DNA from: Liolophura sinensis
Lineage: Eukaryota; Mollusca; Polyplacophora; Chitonida; Chitonidae
Direction: 5' to 3'
Assembly (NCBI RefSeq): GCF_032854445.1
Contig: NC_088305.1
Location: 23,361,901-23,425,900 of the forward strand
DNA: 64,000 bases
Under the pieces are notes generated by a model. The model had not been told where the DNA came from and ran no database searches. It saw only the letters and a list, made by a program, of their open reading frames with translations. Below, piece by piece: positions 57,860-64,000 of the stretch. Every line of letters begins with the position of its first letter. Position 1 is the stretch's first letter. The translations under genes were made by a program, and so were the position numbers.

Positions 57860-58020
57860 GGGTAACTTCACTGATTAGGGTTTGGTTTGCGTAGCCAGAG
57901 GGTGTGGAGAAACGGAGCAGGGTGAAACTAGTGAATAATGGATGAGACTTGTAATCATACTGATCAGGGCCTCTGGTGTAGAACAAAAGTGTGAGAAAAA
58001 CTGGGCAGGTTAAAACCATT
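57860..58020. repeat. About 72-bp tandem duplication
   Basis: Words such as gtgaatNatggatgagactN, ggagcagggtNaaNctagtg and gatNagggNtt recur about 72-75 bp apart. It produces the repetitive minus frame at 57798-58019. Confidence 0.6.
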
Positions 58021-58971
58021 TTAGAGTGGATGACATTATGTTAAAACATCCACGACACAAAGACACGGTTGTGTTTGTCACCAATGAATTAATGCTCACC
58101 AAATTGACACAAGAAGTTCAGTGATACATTACACATCGTCTCCAACCATTTCAAAGTATCTCCAACAAATACACAGTTTTCTTGAAACTTCCCATGCCCC
58201 GACTGGCCTAAACTCTAGCACAAGTAGTTCACTTCCAACTTGACTTTTCGTTCAAATACCCTTAAATACCTACCTCCTGGAGCCCTGCAGAAAATCTTCG
58301 GTGAATGTAAACTTTTTTATGAATCTTGTTGAATTAAAGTCGACTGTTAACGGAAAGACGCTTCTCTGACATTAACGGTGGAGAAAACATAAAAGTGACA
58401 TAAAGTTCGGATGAAAAAGTGCGAAAAGTTATTCCTAAATGTGGTCTTTAATATATTTTCCGATTTTTCACACTTGAGAATAATTTTTGTATGGTGGGTA
58501 TTTGGGACCACCTTTGGTATTTAAAGTCTTAAATATATAATTATTTAAAGTATTTAAATAATGCCATAAAAGAGGATGTAACACAGGTGTATTAAATATT
58601 TTTGTACTAGAATTTGTTCTTTTCAGTTAACAAGTGTATTAAACCAAAATTTTCATCATATCTACATTTTTAATATGTTACTAAATATGGTCATAATTTA
58701 CGTCAAATGCATATGTTTCAATATAAACAACAAATTTACATAAAACAACAAAAGTTGTTCCCAAATACCCACCAAACAAAAATATTTTTAAAAGCCATTT
58801 CTCTTGAAAACAAATCCAAGAAACATTAAAGATCATATTTCCATATACGTTTTGACGTTCTTTCATCCGATTTTGGCATCATTTTTATGTTTTCTTCTCA
58901 TTTAAATATGCAGTGTATATGTGTAACGTCTATTATTTTGAAGGCATTATTTTAATCTGAGTTACTCTGAA

Positions 58972-59584
58972 ATATGCCTACATGTACATATGTGTGGTTG
59001 CGTATGCCTACATGTACACGTGTGTGGTTGCTTATGCCCACATGTACATATGTGTGGTTGCGTATGCCTGCATGTACATATGTGTGGTTGCGTATGCCCA
59101 CATGTGCATATGTGTGGTTGCGTATGTCCAAATGTACATATGTTTGGGTGCGTATGCCTACATGTACATATGTGTGGTTGCGTATGCCTACATGTGCATA
59201 TATGTGGTTGCGTATGCCTACATGTACATATGTGTGGTTGCGTATGCCTACATGTACATATGTGTGGTTGCGTATGTCTACATGTACATATGTGTGGTTG
59301 CGTATGCCTACATGTACATATGTGTGGTTGCGTATGCCTACATGTACATATGTGTGGTGGCGTATGCCCACATGTAGATGTGTGTGGTTGCGTATGCCTA
59401 CATGTACATATGTGTGGTTGCGTATGCCTACATGCACATGTGTGGTTGCGTATGCCCACATGTACATATGTGTGGTTGCGCATGCCCACATGCACATGTG
59501 TGTGGTTGCGTATGCCCACATGTGCATATGTGTGGTCGCGTATGCCTACATGTGCATATGTGTGGCTGCGTATGCCTACATATT
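58972..59584. repeat. 30-bp minisatellite, about 20 copies
   Basis: The unit is tatgcctacatgtacatatg plus tgtggttgcg. Copies are 90-100% alike. Because the length is ten codons and no frame has a stop, plus and minus frames are open for 130-209 codons (CTYVWLRMPT-like and NHTYVHVGIR-like repeats). Codon periodicity is explained by the repeat, so I do not call a gene. Confidence 0.95.
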
Positions 59585-60583
59585 GTTATGTATGACTATT
59601 TAACGTTTTCATGTACTGTTAGTCTGCGGGCCTGTGTGAAAGCATAAGAGGCCCTGTTATATGTGTACAGCGCGGACCGGATCGAAAGCACCTTGTTCAA
59701 TGCTTCGTTTATTTCATTGGCTGTTAATTCTGTGTTTAAGAATAGTTGAATCCACCTGGAACGTATATAAGCCGTGTTTTCTGTGCAGAGAGTAGGTATT
59801 TTTGCTGCATCCACTGGGAGCCAGGAGAGTGTGCGACGCTCTCGTATCGAGTCCATTATCTTGATATGAGCTGGTGATGCCAGTTTCGTTTGGGAGGACA
59901 GATTTCTATGCCGGCACCGTTTGTGTACCACAGTTGTACTGATGTCTGGTTTAAGTGAATTTCTGCGGAAGTCACGTTTATTGTTGTTCGGATCTTTATT
60001 ATGATTATACAGTGTTGACTGTGTAATTTGTTTAACACGCTGACCTCACCTGACCGACAAGGTCGTCACGGACTCTAAACCGAAGTTTTCAGCTTTGCAA
60101 AGGACGTTCGTTCTGCCACAAGGTGACATTACTCTACGTCACTGAACGGCTCGTTTGTGAGTTTCTGCGGGAGCTGTGACCGTTCTAAAGTGGATTATAC
60201 CTCCATGCCTGGATTTACCCTGTGTTGTGCTTTGCGGGTGTGACGTCATTCAAAGGCTTGGCTGTTCCAGTTCTGTGTAACCTGTGTACTGTGTTCGCGT
60301 TCGCTAATCTAGCGAAGTATCTGACTGGGACAATTTGTGACTTGTGTGAATTGTGTGTTTATCCCATGGTCTTTACGTTGGATTTCCTGGAATATGTTCC
60401 TTGGGATGCAAAGGTGAACTGGAAACTTTTAAAGACCGGTAATACTGATGTGTATGTTTTTTATGTTGTTGTTGTTGAACTGTCTGTAAAACTGTACGTC
60501 TCATTTTATATATATAGCATTGTTTACATTGTAATATTGAGTCACTGAGTCTGTTTTCTGTTGCTGTTTTCAATACCGTAACA
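59584..60583 (+). repeat. 5' LTR of the SCAN-gag Ty3/gypsy element
   Basis: It starts tgttatgtatgactattt and ends ...ccgtaaca just before the primer-binding site. The first 208 bp match the 3' LTR at 62822-63029, including gtatataagccgtgttttct, which contains a TATA-like promoter sequence. The right limit is inferred from the primer-binding site. Confidence 0.75.
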
Positions 60584-60588
60584 GAAAT

Positions 60589-60606
60589 TGGGGGCTTGTC
60601 CGGGAA
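60589..60606 (+). promoter_or_regulatory. Primer-binding site, tRNA-Pro type
   Basis: tgggggcttgtccgggaa follows the 5' LTR after a few bases. An 18-nt site of this type is complementary to the 3' end of tRNA-Pro, as in many gypsy elements and gammaretroviruses. Confidence 0.75.
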
Positions 60607-60712
60607 ACTGATTGTTTCCCTTTTGTTTTGCACCGGATATTTGAAGTTAAACATATGTGAGAAGCGATTGCTTAATTTTAACGGTGAATGATTCAGTGGC
60701 TAAATATTTACA

Positions 60713-62045
60713 ATGGGAGATTTTGAGTGAGTGAGTGAGTGCTTGTGGTTTAACGTCGTACTCAACAGTTTTTCAGTCATATGACGACGAAGGAATCATT
60801 AGGGTGCATGTACGTGTAATGTGCCTCCTTGTTGCAGGACGGATTTCCACCGCTCTTTTATTTAGTGCTGCTTCACTGAGACGACTTACCGAAGGCAAGT
60901 AAGCCGCCCCACCCGAGCCATTATACTGATACGGGTCAACCAGTCGTTGCACTATCCCCTTCATGCTGAACGCCAAGCGAAGAAGTTACAACTTCCTCTT
61001 TTAAAGTCTTGTGTGACTCGATCAAGGATTGATCCTTGATCTACCGGTCCCGAAGCGGACGCTCTACCAACTGTGCTATCCGGGCCGGTCCTTTAAAGAA
61101 GGAAGACTTGGTTAAGTTAGGGACATTTTTAGGTTTGTCCGTAAAGTCTTCATGGAGGAAAAGAGATATGCAGTATACTTTGTTGAAACATTTAGTGGAG
61201 ATAGGTAAGTTTGATAGTTCTGCATTATCTGATTATGAGTTCGAGGGTCAGTCTGATGCCGAGCTTAAGTTTAAGCAGTTTGAGTTAAAGTTGAGATTGG
61301 AGAAAGAGGAAAGACAGAAAGGGAAAGAGAGGGAACATGAGATACAGTTAGAAAATTTGAAAATGCAGAGAGAGAGGAAAGAGAGAGGGAAAGAGAATTG
61401 GAGTTCCAATTGAAAAAGTTAGAGGTTGAGAGAGATGAGAAACCGGGTCCTTCCGGTAGACAGGATTCAGGATTTGATGTGACCAAATACATCCGGTTAG
61501 TTCCATCCTTTCAGGAAAAAGAGGTGGATAAATATTTTTTGCATTTTGAGAAAATTGCAAATAGTTTGAAGTGGCTTAAAGAGTTCTGGACTATGTTATT
61601 ACAGAGTGTGCTAATTGGAAACGCCAGGGAAATTTACACTCAGTTAAGTGTAGAGAATGCTTCCAATTATGACTATGTGAAAGAGGTAATTTTGAAGGGT
61701 TATGAATTGGTGCCTGAAGCTTACCGCCAGAAATTTCGTAACTATGAAAAAGGTAGAGATCAGACATACGTTGAGTTTGGTCGAGCTAAGGAGCAGTTGT
61801 TTGATCGCTGGTGTACAGCCAAGAAAATAGGCAAGGGTTTTGAAAGTTTGCGTCAGCTTGTGCTGGTAGAAGAGTTCAAGCGTTGTATTCATAATGATGT
61901 AAAGGTGTTCATTGATGAGCAGAAGGCGAGTACACTTGAAGAGGCAGCCAGTTCAGCTGATGATTATTCCTTGACACATAAGGTTACATACACGGGTAAG
62001 CCATTTGATTCATTTACACGTAGAAATACCCAGTCACATATCTAG
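60713..62045 (+). pseudogene. gag with SCAN-like capsid domain, split by a SINE
   Basis: ATG at 60713 reads MGDFE and then runs into SINE-B. Gag resumes at about 61095 (KKEDLVKLGTFLGL), continues through a Glu/Lys/Arg-rich charged helix (KLRLEKEERQKGKERE) and shifts frame near 61410. The second frame (61398-62045) has DKYFLHFEKIANSLKW, ELVPEAYRQKFRNY and YVEFGRAKEQLFDRWC, a SCAN-type alpha-helical capsid module. It is cut at about 62035 by the internal deletion. Confidence 0.8.
60726..61094 (-). mobile_element. SINE-B, full length, inserted in gag
   Basis: From tgagtgagtgagtgcttg to the tRNA-like head at the right (cggtcccgaagcggacgctc, taccaactgtgctatccggg, ccggt). Read on minus, the head has cacagttggtagagcg (A box) and gatcaatcct (B-box-like), with an anticodon-loop region resembling tRNA-Pro. 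It interrupts gag at about codon 6, so the LTR element was already present when it inserted. No obvious target-site duplication. Confidence 0.85.
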
Positions 62046-62707
62046 GGCATGTTGTCGGACAGGGTCAGGTAAAACCTGTTAATTCTAAAATCAGTGCTAT
62101 CTCTTGTTTTCCAGTGCCAAGTTGTAAGAGAGAATTAAAGCGTTTTTTGGGCATGGCAGGTTATTATCGTAAGTTCTGTAGGAACTTTTTATTTGTTAGT
62201 GAGCCACTAACTCAGCTGTTAAAGAAAGGTGCTAAATTCTTGTGGTCCATTGAGTGTCAGAGATCTTTTGATAGATTAAAGGCCATGCTAAGCAGCGGCC
62301 CCATACTTGTAGCACCTGATTTTAACGTACCATTTAAGCTAACTGTTGATGCTAGTGATATATCTGCTGGGGCAGTTTTGTTACAAGAAAATGAAACAGA
62401 TCACGTTGATCACCCTGTATGTGTTTTCTCTCGCAAATTTGACAAGTGCCAGAGAAATTATTCGACAATAGAAAAGGAGTGTCTGTCCTTGATTCTAGCA
62501 TTACAGCATTTTGAAGTATATGCCACTTCGTCAAGTTACCCCATTGTTGTTTATACAGACCACAATCCCTTGACCTTCTTGCACAAACTAAAAGGTAAAA
62601 ACCGAAGATTGTTACGGTGGAGTTTGCTTTTGCAAGAATTTAATCTAGAGATTAGACACATAAAAGGGAAAGATAATGTGATTGCTGATTGTTTGTCCCG
62701 TGTCTAG
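62036..62707 (+). pseudogene. RT C-terminus and RNase H of the Gmr1-like element
   Basis: YLGHVVGQGQVKPV, ELKRFLGMAGYYRKF and SFDRLKAMLSSGPIL are RT thumb/connection motifs. LTVDASDISAGAVLLQE, IEKECLSLILAL and VVYTDHNPLTFL are RNase H motifs, and it ends DNVIADCLSRV. The coding part is nearly clean up to its stop at 62707. Confidence 0.8.
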
Positions 62708-62810
62708 TTGGTTTTCTGCAGCTTTGTTTTTAAAGACTGTGGTAAACGTTATTATTATTCATGATTATGAATATGTTAAAGAAAGTTTTATGCAAAACTT
62801 TCTTTCCCTG

Positions 62811-62821
62811 AAGGGTGGGGG
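62811..62821 (+). promoter_or_regulatory. Polypurine tract
   Basis: aagggtggggg ends one base before tgttatg of the 3' LTR, the expected place and composition for plus-strand priming. Confidence 0.75.
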
Positions 62822-63029
62822 TGTTATGTATGACTATTTAACGTTTTCATGTTTTGTTAGTCTGCGGACCTTTGTGAAAGCATAACAGGCCCTGTTATAT
62901 GTGTACAGCGCGGACCGGATCGAAAGCACCTTGTTCAATGCTTCGTTTATTTCATTGGCTGTTAATTCTGTGTTTAAGAATAGTTGAATCCACCTGGAAC
63001 GTATATAAGCCGTGTTTTCTGTGCAGAGA
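62822..63029 (+). repeat. 3' LTR, truncated
   Basis: About 208 bp match the start of the 5' LTR with few differences. Similarity stops after ctgtgcagaga, leaving out about 790 bp. The element was therefore broken after insertion. Confidence 0.85.
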
Positions 63030-63094
63030 ATATTCTCCTTACTAAAAGAATACATCAAATCGACGGGTTACGAAAGCCGAATCTGATAAAACAC

Positions 63095-63245
63095 AATTGA
63101 CCAACAACGGCGATACCTTGATTCTGAGGGCCGTTTCTGCTCTAGTCAACAATACGTCACCTTCTCTGATTTAAAACGGTGCATTCTCCGTAATTACCAA
63201 ACACATATACTAACAACGGCGATACCTTGATTTTGAGGGCCGTCC
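63095..63245. repeat. Two 35-bp direct repeats, 109 bp apart
   Basis: 63100-63134 and 63209-63243 share acNaacaacggcgatacctt and gattNtgagggccgt, differing at two positions. No coding. They may belong to an element that includes the SGNH frame to the right. Confidence 0.7.
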
Positions 63246-63609
63246 ATGAAACCAATCTGCAAAAACATAACACACGAAAACAATGTAACCACAAAAGTTG
63301 ATAACTGTAGTAATTAATAATATTTCTCCATTAACTAATCTGCCCTCTTATTTGTTGTTATTTATCTATTCTTATTAGTTGATATTTATTATCTATTTAT
63401 TTACAAATGTGTATATATCATACGAGGGCAGACCCTCTATCAATTTCTGATTGGTAGGTATACCACTAATTTGCTCCTAAATATCTGTTTTATCAAATAT
63501 CTTCTTGCTTAAGATATACATTATCTCATAAACAAAACACCTTCGCAAATCAAAAATACAACTATCTGGTATATTTGTTTTCTCTATTTGTTTTCACAGG
63601 GAAAAAAGG

Positions 63610-64000
63610 ATGAAAATCTTTATTATCGGCAGCAGTTACGTTCATAGACTGGAGAATAGTATCCTTCGAAATTCGATCCCAAACTCTAGAATCGACTTTG
63701 GAACAGGCCAAGACATTCGGTTTTTTGGCATTGGGGGAGCTAGAGTTGGGACACTTAGATTCTCTGGAAGATTGGAAAGTCTCCTTCAGGAGACAAAACC
63801 TGACCTAGTTATCCTTCACATTGGGGGAAACGATGCGGGCTCTCACAAATCAGCAGCAGCAATTTGCGCTGATATTTTAGACTATGTTGGTGCACTTAAA
63901 ACGAAATTCCAAATTCCAAGGATCTACATCAGCCAGCTTCTTTACCGTCAGGTAACTCGGCGAATTTCGGTCCACATTTATAATACAAAAATCCATGAAA
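63610..64000 (+). CDS. SGNH/GDSL-hydrolase-like protein, partial (runs off the window)
   Basis: The frame starting at ATG 63610 is open to the window end (130 codons). It begins MKIFIIGSSYVHRLEN, where GSS takes the place of the GDS block with the catalytic Ser. It then has FFGIGGARV (Gly block) and DLVILHIGGNDAG with the G-x-N-D block. Upstream ttgttttcacag looks like a splice acceptor at about 63600, so this may be an internal exon. Such domains occur in host esterases and also in the ORF1 of some CR1-type LINEs and in Ngaro-type elements; which applies cannot be decided without the rest. Confidence 0.6.
   Translation, partial: MKIFIIGSSYVHRLENSILRNSIPNSRIDFGTGQDIRFFGIGGARVGTLRFSGRLESLLQETKPDLVILHIGGNDAGSHKSAAAICADILDYVGALKTKFQIPRIYISQLLYRQVTRRISVHIYNTKIHE

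Larger units (their letters stand above)
60584..62821 (+). mobile_element. Internal region of a Gmr1-like Ty3/gypsy element, deleted
   Basis: After the primer-binding site come a gag with a SCAN-like domain and then, without protease, integrase or RT palm, the RT end and RNase H. These lead straight to a polypurine tract and the 3' LTR. RNase H as the last coding domain and a SCAN-type gag both fit the Gmr1-like group, in which integrase lies before RT; this is inferred, because the deletion also removes integrase. Confidence 0.65.

Noticed and set aside
58952-59603. ORFs of 191, 185, 209 and 201 codons on both strands
   Set aside because: They exist only because a 30-bp repeat without stops is read in several frames; the peptides are the repeat translated.

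Overview
The window is animal nuclear DNA, most likely from a marine lophotrochozoan such as a mollusc or brachiopod. Genes have short phase-1 exons with gt..ag introns. The sequence is full of tRNA-derived SINEs of a type I associate with mollusc and brachiopod genomes, plus LINE and Ty3/gypsy remnants and many minisatellites. There is no prokaryotic gene organisation. Long single-frame ORFs are mostly transposon remains or open minisatellites; the real host genes are built from small exons.

Host genes. (1) 843-5073, minus strand: a six-exon gene for a secreted protein of about 312 residues. It has a signal peptide and five six-cysteine VWC/pacifastin-like modules, one per exon, all in phase 1. 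(2) A cluster of H-type lectin genes on the plus strand. Intact copies lie at 17344-19412, 35121-36661 and 45591-47507, and a dead copy lies at 27613-29093. Each intact copy has a signal-peptide exon, a 30-33 bp linker exon and one lectin-domain exon. The three intact genes share a core promoter in which a TATA-type box lies exactly 29 bp upstream of a conserved start-site motif. (3) Decayed VWC-like modules lie on the minus strand at 54.2-54.7 kb and 57.65-57.77 kb, separated by a Ty3/gypsy insertion. (4) An SGNH-hydrolase-like reading frame starts at 63610 and runs off the window.

Architecture. About 10 kb (12191-22408) is duplicated in tandem at 22409-32149. The unit holds the 3' end of an I/Nimb-type LINE, a 53-bp minisatellite, several minus-strand ORFs, a lectin gene, SINEs and a series of minisatellites. 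The first lectin copy is intact. The second lost its promoter and first exon and also carries a 19-bp frameshifting deletion. Lectin genes 3 and 4 are followed by degraded versions of the same downstream repeats, so the lectin gene and its minisatellite tail seem to have been copied together more than once.

Mobile and virus-like remnants. These are an I/Nimb-type LINE (8.3-13.0 kb); decayed F54H12.2-like and adenain-type protease genes of a virus-like element (32.4-33.3 kb); a CR1/L2-type LINE (42.65-45.27 kb); a decayed Ty3/gypsy element (55.0-57.36 kb); and an internally deleted Ty3/gypsy element with a SCAN-like gag, proline-tRNA primer site and two LTRs (59.58-63.03 kb), with a SINE inserted in its gag. 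Simple and minisatellite repeats include a 130-bp TA tract (41.6 kb), a 52-bp array (37.9-39.35 kb) and a 30-bp array of alternating purine-pyrimidine runs (58.97-59.58 kb). No CRISPR array, rRNA gene or functional tRNA gene was seen.
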